From: Luidia sarsii
Taxonomy: Eukaryota > Echinodermata > Asteroidea > Paxillosida > Luidiidae
Direction of reading: 5' to 3'
DNA: 64,000 nt
Assembly (NCBI GenBank): GCA_949987565.1
Contig: OX465113.1
Coordinates: 6,074,551-6,138,550 of the forward strand
The position numbers and the translations under genes were made by a program. The notes beneath the pieces were generated by a model that saw nothing but the letters and a program-made list of their open reading frames with translations, was not told the origin of the DNA and did not search any database. Below, in pieces: positions 31,931-43,070 of this stretch. The stretch's first letter is position 1. Every line of letters begins with the position of its first letter.

Positions 31931-33414
31931 CAATAATTTGCATCTTTTCGTCATTTAGGCCTATGTTAGTAGCCGAAGCCGTTACTTGGAATCTTAATCT
32001 GGCGGATCCATGCATTCCATGAAAACATATCAGTGTGGGAAACAATGTCTTATTTTGTGTAGGCCTACATGTATATACATGTATAGGCCTACACTAAGAA
32101 ATTAATTTGCCACAGCGCCTTCAAACGACAGACATTTCCTAAATGATGCAAAATGATTTCCTAAAATATCAAGGAGAAGCTTAGTTGGAACAATACTTAA
32201 ATCCGTAGCAACTTGAACGAGGTTTATCTATTTCGGGGAATTTTTTTCACTGTCAAATACCATGCACCAATTTCCAGTGGCCCTAAATTGTTACCTATCC
32301 ACGGCCTTCAACAGCCAAAATAATTACATCAACTGCGTGATCACACCATTCAAAAGGCAGTTTACATAAATAATCAGGGCGACATACCAATTGCCGGTGT
32401 ACCCACAAGTTGTACACGGATTTTTCACTTTCGAGTGAAACGATTTTCATCCAATTTACTAATGTATTTTATTTTCTAATGTGCATAATTTTGCCGCTGT
32501 TGGTGTCACCATTCGCTTTCAGCAAACATATTTCCAAACCATTCAAGTACAAATTCCTTGCAAACCTTCTTGGTATTCTTGGTTGGTCGAAGTCAAACGA
32601 AATAATATGTTTTCGATGTATAAATACGATAATTTTTATTGAGTGCGAAAAGGGCCTTAGTTGTACAGGGTAGTCCACTGCAACTAGGGTAGAAATAACT
32701 TGACTTTTGATGTATTTTCAACCAGTAATGTCAACGAGAGAAAATGATTATCTTTTCGATACAAAGAGAAGAAATCAGAGGCAGCGATGGTCATTAAAAC
32801 CCTGAGGTATCATTCATCTTACATGTGAATGGACCTGTCCAACTGTGCTTGGAATCTAGTTCGATTGAAAGTACATGTAGTCGGTGGTTCTATTGGGAGC
32901 ACTCAAAGCAGCATGGAATTTGCATTGAAGGCTGAGGTATTGACCAAAAGGTGAATGTGGCAGGAGACGTCTCGATTAATGGGTTGGAACCACTCCTTGC
33001 CTTTCATCTGGTTGCAAACATCCTCCCACGTATACGTGCATGTCTGCACCTTCATTTGCCAACTCCTTGCTACCTCGGGGTCGAATCATAATGGATGGTA
33101 TGCAGCTGTAGAGATTAGTGGATCATTGAGTATTAACTGAGCATCTCCGACGAATTCATAGTGTAAATCACCTCAAGTGACCCTGTATGTTTTTGTATAC
33201 TTAAATGTGGCCACTCTGTCTGTTTATCAATACGCAGTCTCAATTTTCTGAAAGCATTTCTGTCCTTAGAGTCCAAACAACGTTGAGTTGTCTTTCTAAA
33301 CTTTCCCAATGACGGCGGGCCTACAGCAGGAAGGTAGAGTAGTTTTAGATCGTCCACGGTCGTACAATCATTAAAGGATAATTCGAATGAATAGGCCTAT
33401 CACTGTTGATTCTT
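31931..33414. other. Non-genic stretch with a TAGGCCTA palindrome
   Basis: At 32057-32094 GTGTAGGCCTACATG and CATGTATAGGCCTACAC form an imperfect palindrome around GTATATA. Otherwise no gene or repeat is recognised. Confidence 0.45.
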
Positions 33415-33545
33415 AACAATGTGGAGTCTGACGTTCCAATAATGTAGAGTGCATTATGGAAAGGCCCTGCTAGGATCCAAACGTCAGGCCCTATGCATGT
33501 TTTGGAGATTTTCAATTTGGTCATTGAAATCATTTTCATATTATT
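33415..33545 (+). mobile_element. Decayed PLE family 1 terminal module
   Basis: GGAAAGGCCCTGCTAGGATC then CAAACGTCAGGCCC (about 33458-33491) is the plus-strand module, with G of GAAA changed to C. A tail related to ATTTTGGTAATTTT follows. A short GTCTGACGTTCC at 33425 may be the remnant of the inverted arm. Confidence 0.55.
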
Positions 33546-34179
33546 TGAAGAACATTCCATTCATATGTAATGTTGTCACAATATGTAAATTATTATTTTA
33601 GATTTTAAAGAGTGCACCTTTTGGTACTTTTGTTTTGCCCAATGCAACGTGTGTGCAGCTCCCCGACGTCAACACGCTCCTCAACGCTCCCCTAGCTGCC
33701 TATACAATATTGTCGAACAGTGCGGACCAAACGCGCTCGCTGTACGGCACGGGTACTACCTGACCAAAGTATTGGAGGACTAAGGAGCATGTTGACATAA
33801 ATAAGACCGAGTTGATACCGAGGAGCTGCACAAACGCGTTTCATGCAGAATACAATACCCCCCCCCTGTTTTGGCTATGCTTACCCTGACCCATCCACAC
33901 AAAATCCAGAGAGATCCTGGGGTTAGACGCTATTTTAATTTTCTGTGAAATTGCCGGAAGAGGAATTTAAGCGCTGACTGACGGTAGGCCTATCTTGGGT
34001 AATTATTTGGGTCGCGACAGGGGCATCCAAGTATCCGCCCTCATTCAGAATTGGTCAATGGACGGAAACTATCATCCACTGTCCGGGTGTGTGACTCACG
34101 GAACGAGGTATTTCTTCATTGACAACAATTAGGCCTATAGGGCCTACTCCCTTACAAAACAATCTTAAAAATAATGACG
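33546..34179. other. Non-genic stretch
   Basis: A relatively CpG-rich segment lies at about 33655-33780 without a recognisable start codon context or exon. A poly-C run is near 33858. Confidence 0.45.
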
Positions 34180-34300
34180 GCTTGATGTTTCCATCCTAGC
34201 AGGACCTTTCTCAAAGGAAGACCGATAAAGGTCCTGTTGGGATATCAACTTGAGACCCTGTAAACTTGAGAACAGTACAAGTTTGCAATATTTGTGTATC
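34180..34300. mobile_element. Decayed inverted pair of PLE family 1 modules
   Basis: GATGTTTCCATCCTAGCAGG then ACCTTTCTCAAAGG (minus form) is followed after about ten bases by ATAAAGGTCCTGTTGGGAT (plus form). A tail follows with CAAGTTTGCAATATTTGTGT, related to GCAGTTTGCAACATTTTTGT. Confidence 0.6.
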
Positions 34301-34454
34301 CCCCAATGATATAGAAAATTGTAATATTATTTTCTGTGGTCGATTTCATTTCATTTGTTGTGACAGCCCGCGTCCCAATGCATGCCATTGGGAACTCTGC
34401 GTTACATTACCAACGTGTTACTGAATACTGATTACTGTAATTAAAATGTATGTC
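34301..34454. other. Short non-genic stretch
   Basis: Nothing is recognised. Confidence 0.5.
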
Positions 34455-34642
34455 ATCTTAAAATTTAGTGGGCCTGACGTTTCGATCCTAGCAGGACCTT
34501 TTTTCAAAGACAGAGAAAAGGTCCTGCTAGAGAAAGGTCCTGCTAGGATCGAAATGTCAGGCCCACTAAATTTTAAGATTTACATTTTGGTAATTTTAGT
34601 CAGTAAGCAGTTTGCAACATTTTTGTATATCACCATAATGTC
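34455..34642. mobile_element. Inverted pair of PLE family 1 modules
   Basis: The minus arm (34457-34518, AAAATTTAGTGGGCCTGACG then TTTCGATCCTAGCAGG) and the plus arm (34518-34580) are joined by a local duplication of AGAAAAGGTCCTGCTAG / AGAAAGGTCCTGCTAG. The plus copy continues into the full tail to 34640. The plus motif reads GAAAT-GTC rather than GAAAC-GTC, and the CTCTGCCTTTG left arm of helix I was lost in the duplication, so the ribozyme-like fold is broken. Confidence 0.7.
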
Positions 34643-35380
34643 ATCTTGTTCAGAAAACTAAGGTATATCAAACTGTCATCGTATCTTATCAACGAACGTC
34701 GCTATGGTGGGAACCAACCTCGTCTCTGTTCGCAGACATCATGCAGCACCGAATTGAAATTACAATACAGTCGCCCTCGGCAGACCTTTCGATATTTCAA
34801 AGTTGGCTTGTATTACTTTCTCAGTAATGCAGGCGTATCGGATGAAATAAATGAAGGTCCTTCGAGTAAAGTAGGGATTTAGAAAAGAGATGAAGAGTTT
34901 ATTCCAATCCGCTACATCATATCCAATTGCTCATAACTGACACTTTTCATTCATCAAAGCAGAACTAGTAAAACCCAAGGACCAGAAAGGTCAGTTGTCC
35001 CATCAATTTATTGATAGATTTGATGATTACTTTGTTTCAAATGACATAACATTATGTATTGAAATTCTGAAGCACAGGCCCGGGCACTACATGATAAAGT
35101 GTGAAACTGCCGTTTGTCTCATTTTACTAGAACAGAACAGTTTTATTTCATAACATTCAGTCTCTAGAAAGGTGTTGATTATTCGTGTAGTTGTTATATT
35201 AGTATATCACTAACCTACCCATCCAAGCATGCCACCATGATGCCACTCACTCACACCATGGAGCTATACAAAGCTGTCACCAACAACCTTACAGTTGCCT
35301 GTATGTACATAATTATACGGTGGCCCTATAGGGACACATATTTTGCCGTTTTTTTCCAAACTTGTCTTTATTCTTTTTCA
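34643..35380. other. Non-genic stretch
   Basis: Nothing is recognised. Confidence 0.5.
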
Positions 35381-35470
35381 GATCGAAACGTCAATACCTC
35401 CTAATTTTTGATATTCGCTTTTTGGTCATTTTTAACTGACTGACTAATAGTCAGTAAGTAGTTGTCTTTG
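35381..35470 (+). mobile_element. Right half of a PLE terminal module
   Basis: AGATCGAAACGTCAATACC, TTTTTGGTCATTTTTAA and AGTCAGTAAGTAGTTG follow the order of the family 1 module from GATCGAAACGTC onward. The left half is absent. Confidence 0.55.
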
Positions 35471-37830
35471 TTTTGGTTGTTTTTACTGGTGGATTTTGGA
35501 CAGGCGTTGCAACGTTGTGGGGAATATTGTCTTCAGGTCGGCCATATTAGGTAGAGTGGTAATTTCTTCAAGTTGACTACGTAAGGTTTGGGGAACATCC
35601 CCTGTCATAGTGCACGCATCCCCCTGGACCATGGAAGGACACCGAAAGGGAGTTCCAATTTGATTGTTGCCCCTTTAACAAATACAAAATCCACTGAAAA
35701 TAGCATTCTGCTTGCTATGGTAACTGTAGGGTTTAATCCTGTTTTAACAATATTGATATTTTAAGGAGAAGGGTAATCAAAGTTTGATCACCCTTCTCCT
35801 TACCCGTACCGCCGCGATGAACAACCCCTTCATTTCTATTGATATTTTAATCGTCGTACAATGTAATCTGAAATGAATTTGCTGCCATCTCCATGTTACT
35901 GCCATCTCCATCTGTTGACACAATTTGTTTAACAGCAAGTGTGTATTCGAGCAGGCACGGTGTATAGGAACATGAAGCACAAAATCTACAAACAAAGCAC
36001 AACAAGTAAAGTAAAGCTTGTATGGGCTTACGAGTTCAATTTTAAGCAATTAAAAACACTTCAAATAAACCTGAAACACAAAAATGACATCTGATCTGAT
36101 ATCTGATATTAAGACGTACTATTTAATGCTAAACCAGGATTTTCAATAATTGTTTAGTCGTCGGTTGACCTTAAGAATTTGAGATATGGCTTATCTGAAA
36201 CATGATGTTGAAACCAACCTCAAATCAAACAAAGGTCCACGGTTGAACTGACTTGGGTTGAAAAGAGCACTCATTCGTTACGTTGGGCTGCTCAGGGTCC
36301 ATGTACATTGTATAAGAACATCACAGACAACACTGTACAATAGTTGAACAGGCAGGTCTACATGTTCAAGTACGTAAAAAAATCGCGACAGTCGTGAAAA
36401 TGTGTGTCCCTTCAGGGCCGCCATACGTACATCGTTTGCAGGAATCACACCATCAGCAGGAGAGACTAACCAGTCTCTATAAACACTATCCAGTGCCCAG
36501 CTGACATTCCAAGGTTAACCAAAAAAGGGCCATGATGTCTGCAATCAAGTTGATCTAGTTTGCTGTTATTCGTCGCCAGGCACATTAAATTAAACTGATT
36601 AACCGCGCTTTCATGCAATAACAGATCTTCGTTGTTACATTGAACAGAAGTTCATCACAAACAGTTTTCTTCACTCCAACGCTTAATGAAGGCCTATTGT
36701 ATTGGTCAGATTTCAATCACAATTACCTAGTTTGCCTTACACGAATTCAAACCAATTCTGACCCACTAGAGATTCCACGCACGATTAAATTTGCAACAAA
36801 CCAGCTGATAGATACATAATCCACAGAGAATAAACTTGTGACCTTTGCACTCGTACCGCAGTGACGGTATGCCGCCGTCTCGGGCACGTGTGGTTTTATT
36901 CTGCATTCCTGCTGGATACAATCCAAATATTCACACTGAACGGAAGTTGGACCCCACTTCTACCATTAATGCAGACTGTCTGCCAGTGGACAGGGATCAA
37001 CGTAGTGACGTCAGTAGAGCAGTCTGTCGCCGCTATGCCGCCTACAACGTGTGGCAATAAAATGCGCAGCAAATAGCCGTCAAATTGGCGAATGTGGCAA
37101 TACAAAAGAGATTTTCAACCTTTTGAACGCAATCGCTGCATAGAAAGTGCTTGTCACTTGGAAGGGCTTTCAATACCACACGTAATATTATCTTCAATGG
37201 TGGATTGTGCTGTCAATGGGTTGGCAAGCATGGTAATACGGGACGGTCTAGGATGTGATTTGTTAGCCTATGTATGTGGTTGGCGCAAATAGGGCCGTGA
37301 TTCATTCCCGCAGCAGCTCTCTGTGGTCGGAAATACCCCGTGCTGATGACCGTGTGCATTTTTGTTGGACACGAAGTTCCATTGAGGGCTTGCAGTTGTG
37401 CGTTGCCATTATTACTAGCAATGCGTGTGTATTTAGCACCTGTACATGATTGCCGCTAACCTACAGTGCTGTTATTCACTTGGCGATGCCAGACGTGATG
37501 GAATCGGTAGCGAATAACGTCACGTATAACTGCTACTCAGTGTTTTTGGATTGCTTGAAGTAAGGCTTCATTGTTTATCATTGAGGGTCAGCATTACCAC
37601 GTGTGGACTGTGCTCCGTGTCCATGTGTATTGTATTCAGCTTCTGTAAATAGTAATTCACGCGGAACTTGTGGGATTCTCGGCCGTTGTGCATGTGTAGT
37701 GGCTCACGTTACCCTCTCTGTATACGACTGCCCAGCAGCCAAGCCCCGTGGTCTCTGGTACTGGTACTGGTAGTGGTACCATTTACCAGTTACGTCAGTT
37801 TGTTACTCGAGTCACCAACCATTTACTCGT
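35471..37830. other. Non-genic stretch, possible upstream region of the 37831 exon
   Basis: A small AAGGAGAAGGGTAATCAA / TTGATCACCCTTCTCCTT inverted repeat is at about 35763-35801. The last 400 bases before 37831 are less AT-rich and hold CRE-like sites (AACGTCACG near 37516, TTACGTCAG near 37790) and GGTACTGGTACTGG repeats near 37757. They could be promoter and 5' UTR of the exon that follows. Confidence 0.35.
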
Positions 37831-38109
37831 ATGTCGGTGAATACAGACACGTTTGACTTGGAGCCACCGACATGGCAGAGATGCAGTAGTCGTCGTGGAA
37901 GCATGTACACCGTGGGCGCGGGTAGTTCGGCCATCCCCAGTGCCATGGGTGGTTTGTGTATTATCTCAGGTCCTTTGCCCGAACGCCGTCGTAGTGAGCC
38001 AGCCCCCAAACCACCCAAGCACCTGTTTCGATTCGGATCAGTAAGGCGCAGAGTCAGCATTGGTCCCGGCCATGGGTCCACGGAGGAAATGCCTGCAGAA
38101 GAAGAGAAG
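37831..38109 (+). CDS. Candidate first coding exon, 93 codons
   Basis: ATG at 37831 opens a 93-codon frame that ends at GAGAAG|GTAGGG (38110), a good splice donor in phase 0. After the donor the frame runs only nine more codons. The translation looks like a regulatory amino-terminus. It starts MSVNTDTFDLEPP. It holds three Arg-Arg-x-Ser or RRRxS sites (RRGS at residues 21-24, RRRS at 52-55, RRRVS at 72-76) of the type phosphorylated by cAMP-dependent kinase. A proline/lysine segment, EPAPKPPKHLFRFG (56-69), and an acidic end (EEMPAEEEK) complete it. No domain was recognised. The start context is weak and the frame is open for some 80 bases upstream, so an internal exon cannot be excluded. Confidence 0.45.
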
Positions 38110-38822
38110 GTAGGGCGTCAACACATAAATACTTAACTCTAACACTTTGCCAAATACGTTAGAACGGCATGGACCACCACATTGACATTGTTGTACGATC
38201 ACTCTTTGCTCAGCTTACTCTATTCCATGCTCTGTTCTGCATCCATGCTTATTCTCACCCATGTTCTAACTTGACAAGACCTTTTAGTTTTACCCCCACC
38301 GTCAATAAATGTAGAATACCAGATTGTATTATTAATTATTGTGTGCAGGTGCCAGCCCGTTAAGGCTTAGCCGTTACATTTCAGTAACACTAGGCTAATC
38401 GTATTCATATAGGCCTATCGCTATCACTTTAGTATCAGTATCACTATCACTTATCAGTTTATATGGGTTTGATGGAACGCCGTTAGCAAGCTGCACTGCG
38501 AGGTAATTGGAAATCCGCAGAATATTTCGACCACTTTTTCGTGAGTAACTTCACCTAAAAGTTAGTATGCAGGTCTAACTCTAAGGACCGTGACCAGTGA
38601 CTGTAACTGTTTCAATCCATGCCGTTTTCACCAAACAATATTATTATTTTACTTTCATTAGCAAGTTAAATATGGTGATAGAAGTCGATAAGGTTTTGTA
38701 GGGTGGCTTTTCGATGAGTACCACTGTGATTGTTCAATGATGTGCCTACTTTGAAAAGGCTGCTCAAGAATGCGAATCAGCGACTGCCAGAACACCCGCC
38801 ATCTTAGACATTCGATTCCACT
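38110..38822. other. Probable intron sequence
   Basis: No exon is recognised. TATCACTT/AGTATCACT near-repeats occur at 38415-38455. Confidence 0.4.
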
Positions 38823-38906
38823 GCATGACTTCGGCTAGGTCAGTGGTCAAGGGAGTCGCCGTCTGAACCAGGTGGCCGATGTCGGGGGTTCTAATCCCTC
38901 CACATT
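38823..38906 (+). repeat. tRNA-related sequence (SINE head, second type)
   Basis: GGCTAGGTCAGTGGTCAAGG (A-box region) and, about 45 bases later, GGGGGTTCTAATCCCTCC (B box with a T-arm that pairs GGGGG/CCCTC) have tRNA-Leu/Ser-like spacing. I could not draw a convincing acceptor stem or anticodon arm, so this is a tRNA-derived repeat and not a tRNA gene. Confidence 0.45.
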
Positions 38907-39220
38907 GCCTATTTTCGTTGGATATAAAATCATTTCTAATGACCGGGAAAAGTATCGGTGAGACTCAATGTACATGTAGTTCCATGTAGCTTACTGGTCA
39001 ATACAATTATAACTGCGTGAACATGTTTTCCTTTAGACAAGAACATTTACTATTTAGTTTCAACTGAAATGAATATAACTTAAGCCAGAAACAACATATT
39101 GTTCCTCATTCTGCTTATTTTTTAAAGATGTTTAAAGTGTTTAGAGAAAACTGAAAAAACAAACTCCTCAAGTGAAACACATACTGTTTGCCAAGGCCTC
39201 TGAATATAAAACAGGATTAA
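38907..39220. other. Non-genic stretch
   Basis: Nothing is recognised. Confidence 0.5.
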
Positions 39221-39625
39221 AGGCCGCCGCACACGAGAGCTATCTGCTGAGCAAAAAAAGTCTCTCGAGGTCGTTAGCTCAGCACGTAGCTGAACTTTTA
39301 GTAGCTGAACTTTTGGTGAGATTTCTGCCTCAAGAGACCGTGATACCAATATCTATCCTGTTTTTTTTTTCGCCTCTCGTGGATGAAAACTCATCGTGTG
39401 TGGCGACTTGAGCTACGTGCTGAGCAAAAAAACATAGCAACTGGCCAATGAAAGCACACGCTCTATTCACGTGGTTGCCAAAATCAAACAGAACAGATTA
39501 TTGGTCTCACGGCCTCTTCAGGCAGAAATCTAACCAAAAATGTACCGCACACGGTGAGCTACGTGCTGAGCTAACGACCTCGAGAGACTTTTTACTCAGC
39601 AGATAGCTCTCGTGTACGGCGGCCT
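39221..39625. mobile_element. MITE with 70 bp terminal inverted repeats
   Basis: AGGCCGCCGCACACGAGAGC at 39221 begins a 71 bp arm running to CAGCACGTAGCT (39291). The right arm, 39557-39625, is its reverse complement with about five differences. The inverted homology continues inward (GAGATTTCTGCCTCAAGAG near 39319 against CTCTTCAGGCAGAAATCT near 39518), so most of the 405 bp is fold-back. AGCTACGTGCTGAG also recurs internally near 39411. There is no transposase frame, and no clear target-site duplication is seen. It reads as a non-autonomous cut-and-paste transposon of uncertain superfamily. Confidence 0.85.
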
Positions 39626-40339
39626 CTACTTTTAACTGGCGTGGTTTTAATGGCGTATTACTATTCAATAGCGTCCATAGGTAGATATAGAAAGGTCGGT
39701 GTTTCGTCACAATTGAGCCCAGTGTTAACTGTTAAGGAGGTCGACTGATACTGTGATGCATTTAGCAGGAGGTGTGCGTCTAGGCTTGTATGTTTCACGA
39801 TGGAACATGTAGGCTAAGCTATATTTTAGCAGTTCCATGGATATAGTGTCAATCAGTTACTGGCTGATGGGAACGCTCTGAACTTGCCTCAATATAGTAG
39901 CCAAGCCAATTCCAACCTTTCAACCTCTAATGAAAGACGTTGCACGGCTGCAGCACAATACGGTAGCCCCTGGGCTTTACAGCGACTATGTTCGCTGTTG
40001 AGTCGTGAGTAAGGAAATGGCAATGGGGTTCTAAAAGCATAACGAGTCAAAAATGAAATTCTCCTAACCTCGAAAGGAAACCATTTCATTTATAATACGA
40101 AAATCGAGAAATGTTGATCGGGTTGGTGTTGCATGACTCTGCAGAGGATCAACGTATACCGGTAGCGCACAAGTATTTTCATTTTGATTTATGAATATTG
40201 CCAGATCTTTATTTCGGAATGAAATGTTCTACCATAGGAAATCAAAATGGCCGTTTTGCCGCAGTACTGCAACCGACCTGCACTCTGTTGAGCCTGTTAC
40301 ATCCTTGTTCTGTATGCATCTGGTAAAGAACAGGGTGAG
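39626..40339. other. Non-genic stretch
   Basis: Nothing is recognised. Confidence 0.5.
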
Positions 40340-40425
40340 CCATTAGGTGTGCTATTTCATGCATACGTTGGATCAGACAACATATGGATGCTATTCTTCG
40401 AACAATGTTGTATAGGGGCTTTAAG
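40340..40425 (+). repeat. Interspersed repeat family A, partial copy 3
   Basis: AGGTGTGCTATTTCATGCAT, ACGTTGGATCAGACAACATA, TGGATGCTATTCTTCGA and ACAATGTTGTA reproduce only the right-hand third of family A. Confidence 0.7.
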
Positions 40426-41954
40426 AGATTTAACTATTATTACTTTATTTGTTTGATTTAAGTTCACTTCACAAAATGGATTTTGATAATCGTAAACAAG
40501 TCTTATTCTGGCCTGCACTATTTTTTGTCTACTCTACAGTACACATTGACTTTTCAGTCCAACAACCGAAATGTGTACAGATACGTACACCCTTCATAAT
40601 TATTTGCCCGAATTGTATCTGATGATTTTCGGAGGAATGGGAAATCCCCTAAAACGAGAAATGAATGCACCCAAATACCATACAGTGTACGTGTCGTTGC
40701 GGGGGTCTGAAGGGATTATGTATCGTGGCAAAACACCAATAGCCAGTTCCAGGTAGGCCTAGTTCCGGGCCAGTGCGTGTGAATATAAAGACCTTTCACG
40801 GTGCCGTGCCAATGTCGAAGTTTTTGCGAAAACATCGGAAGACAAAACTATTGGAGGCCGTCACTGCAAGAGAAAAAAAATACCAAGGACATAAATTGCG
40901 TCTTATAATAAAACACTTAAACGCTTAATGAATTCACAGACATAGACATAAGGTAAAACAGCAGGTCTAGGTTTGTCTGTAATACTAATAGTAATACTGT
41001 AATAGGCCGATACTTCGAAAAGTAGACGTGTTTCATTATAATTTTGTTGACAACGTTTGAGTTTGCCTAACAAAAGGCGCCCCATAGACAAACCTTACGA
41101 AAAAGGCCTTTTACCTTCTGACAAGCTTTCCTTGAAATTATCCAGTGAACTTTCTGTAGTTTGTAAGCATTTGAATTATCGATTAAGTTACTGCTGGGTT
41201 TTTTCCATTTTGTGCTCGTATATGAGAGGGGTTCGTTATTGAGAAATTAAGAAAAGAAGATTATATGTTTGTAACTTTGTACAATACTTTGTTGTTATTG
41301 TCATTGCTAAATGAGAGGGAGAAATGGGCTCCACTTGGGATCTACTGTGTCCGCCCCCACCCCCCCCCCCCAGTAATAATATTAATATGTTTTTTACTCT
41401 AGCACAGTCACACAAAGCACTGTGCGATAGTTAAATAGCGGTAGCTGATTTACTGTGCATGTACATTGATTCGATGTTATTCAAAAATAGCTTTGCACTA
41501 TAACGGGCTGGGAATTTGTTTTGCACATTGCACACACTTCAGGTAGTCGAGGTAATGTTGTGTTCATGCAAGTCGTGAGTGAAGTTGTCTTGTAAGGATA
41601 TTCCCAACCTGGCACTTGAGTGCTAATGAAAACAAATTTCGACGACAGATGATGTTTGCCGCGCTCTTCAGATGGACAGCTTTGAATGCACTTGTGCATT
41701 TTTTTTTTAAATACCACTTAACCACCGTCCGTTTGATTGCCTGGTAAGTACTATACTCGAGTCTCCCTTTAACCATTGCCTTCAAGACTGGCGGATAAGA
41801 TACACAGTGAGAAACATATGTGCCTATTAGGCTCGTTGCCAGAAAGGATTTGTCAATGTTTATTATAGAATGCGTCTTTTAGTGATTCTCAATTCAAAGT
41901 CATTTTCTTCAATCAAGTCAATTTATTAGAAGTAACCTTTTGACTAAAAGCCAA
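40426..41954. other. Non-genic stretch
   Basis: A poly-C run lies at about 41357-41371. No gene is recognised. Confidence 0.5.
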
Positions 41955-42214
41955 GAAAATTTGACCTGACTGGGACTTAGCTAAGCGGGGCTACCAGAGG
42001 TACTTTAGGCCAGAGATCTCGGGTTCTAGTCACGGTCAGTCAAATTTTACTGGCTATTTTTCAAGTTGTTTTAAACAATTTCCCAGTCACTTTTCCTTTC
42101 CATTGTCTTCAGGAGACGAACAGAGTACACTGTTCGAAACGTCGAGTTCCTCCGGTTCTTTTCAGAACCACACTTACTCACAAAAGAGAATTTACATGGT
42201 GTCACCGCAAACCT
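41955..42214 (+). mobile_element. tRNA-headed SINE with PLE-type 3' end
   Basis: A tRNA-like head has an A box near TAGCTAAGCGGGG (41978) and a B box GGGTTCTAGTC (42021-42031). It is followed by the SINE body (GGTCAGTCAAATTTTACTGG through CAGTCACTTTTCCTTT). It then enters a structured 3' part: the hammerhead-like motif at 42107-42153, a 6 bp hairpin GGTTCT-tttc-AGAACC (42154-42169), and the tail ending GTGTCACCGCAAACCT, identical to 24838-24859. The related motif at 23941-23990 abuts a PLE reverse-transcriptase fragment, so the 3' part is PLE-like. The joint could be a true composite SINE or a chance insertion of one element into another. Confidence 0.6.
42107..42153 (+). ncRNA. Hammerhead-like motif in a SINE (family 2 type)
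   Basis: Helix II is a perfect 6 bp stem, GAACAG (42118-42123) with CTGTTC (42130-42135), loop AGTACA. GAAA (42136-42139) and C-GTC (42140-42143) are intact. Where CUGANGA is expected it has CAGGAGA (42110-42116), with changes at positions 4 and 6, plus one extra C before helix II. Helix I is at most 3 bp (CTT with GAG, one wobble). The helix II and GAAAC-GTC half is well kept and the CUGANGA half is not. Confidence 0.35.
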
Positions 42215-43009
42215 AATTATCCTGCTATTCTCATCATGCAAACCTTCGAATCTCATTATATATCACAATGAGCTAAGATTTTTAATGAATTAGATATAGA
42301 TATTATTTTTTAAATTACGGCGTTCTGTATAACATAACAAATTAGTGTGTCTTGACATCAAAATGATTTGATATACATTGTCTATTCTATTGATAGTTTT
42401 GGGTTAACCGAACCACAGTATTCAGTAAGGTTGAATACATTCAGTAAGGTTGACTCGTGTGGCCCCCTTCAGAAAAAAACATCCTTGTCGAGTTGTACGC
42501 ATCTTGCTCAGAACAAGGCCAAACGCCACTCAAAGAGGTGAGGCCACATTATGAACGGAAATGCTAAACCATTCGCTCGCATTGAACTAGTGTGGTCGTC
42601 CCTACAGAACCGAACACGGCTAGAACTATAGACCAAGGAGTCCAACTAGCCTAAAGCAAGTAACCCTCTACTCTGAATTGTTCGCAACGACCCAGATTGG
42701 TTGCATTGTGCATTTGTTGATTTTCAAACGCGTGTACGGTTCGGTGAAAATAGTGTTATATATTATTATGTTTTATAACTTAGGCACTCCGCTATGATAT
42801 ATAGTGATTTGTGTTTTGACTGAGCAATCGTTAGAATCCTCTCACTCTCAGACGTATCGGGAGATTCCACCCAAGGCATTTACGTTGAAGTTGTCGGACC
42901 TTTGTGTGAATATTCATTTGCATCCACGTTCTGTTTAAATATCCAAAACAGAACTATATACAAGGCTTACAAGTCTTACAAGGTTGCATTCCAGGATTTG
43001 TTTTAATGT
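42215..43009. other. Non-genic stretch
   Basis: A duplicated TTCAGTAAGGTTGA lies at about 42420-42455. No gene is recognised. Confidence 0.5.
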
Positions 43010-43070
43010 TGTAAGCCTTTTCCTTTACGAAACGTCCTTCTGGAATGTCAGGCCCTCGTAATTTGTGAAA
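43010..43070 (+). mobile_element. Decayed PLE family 1 module
   Basis: GCCTTTTCCTTTACGAAACG then TCCTTCTGGAATGTCAGG and CCCTCGTAATTT align to the family 1 module with the core scrambled. Confidence 0.4.

Noticed and set aside
38823..38906. Functional tRNA gene
   Set aside because: A- and B-box spacing is good, but the acceptor and anticodon arms do not pair. SINE head or tRNA relic preferred.
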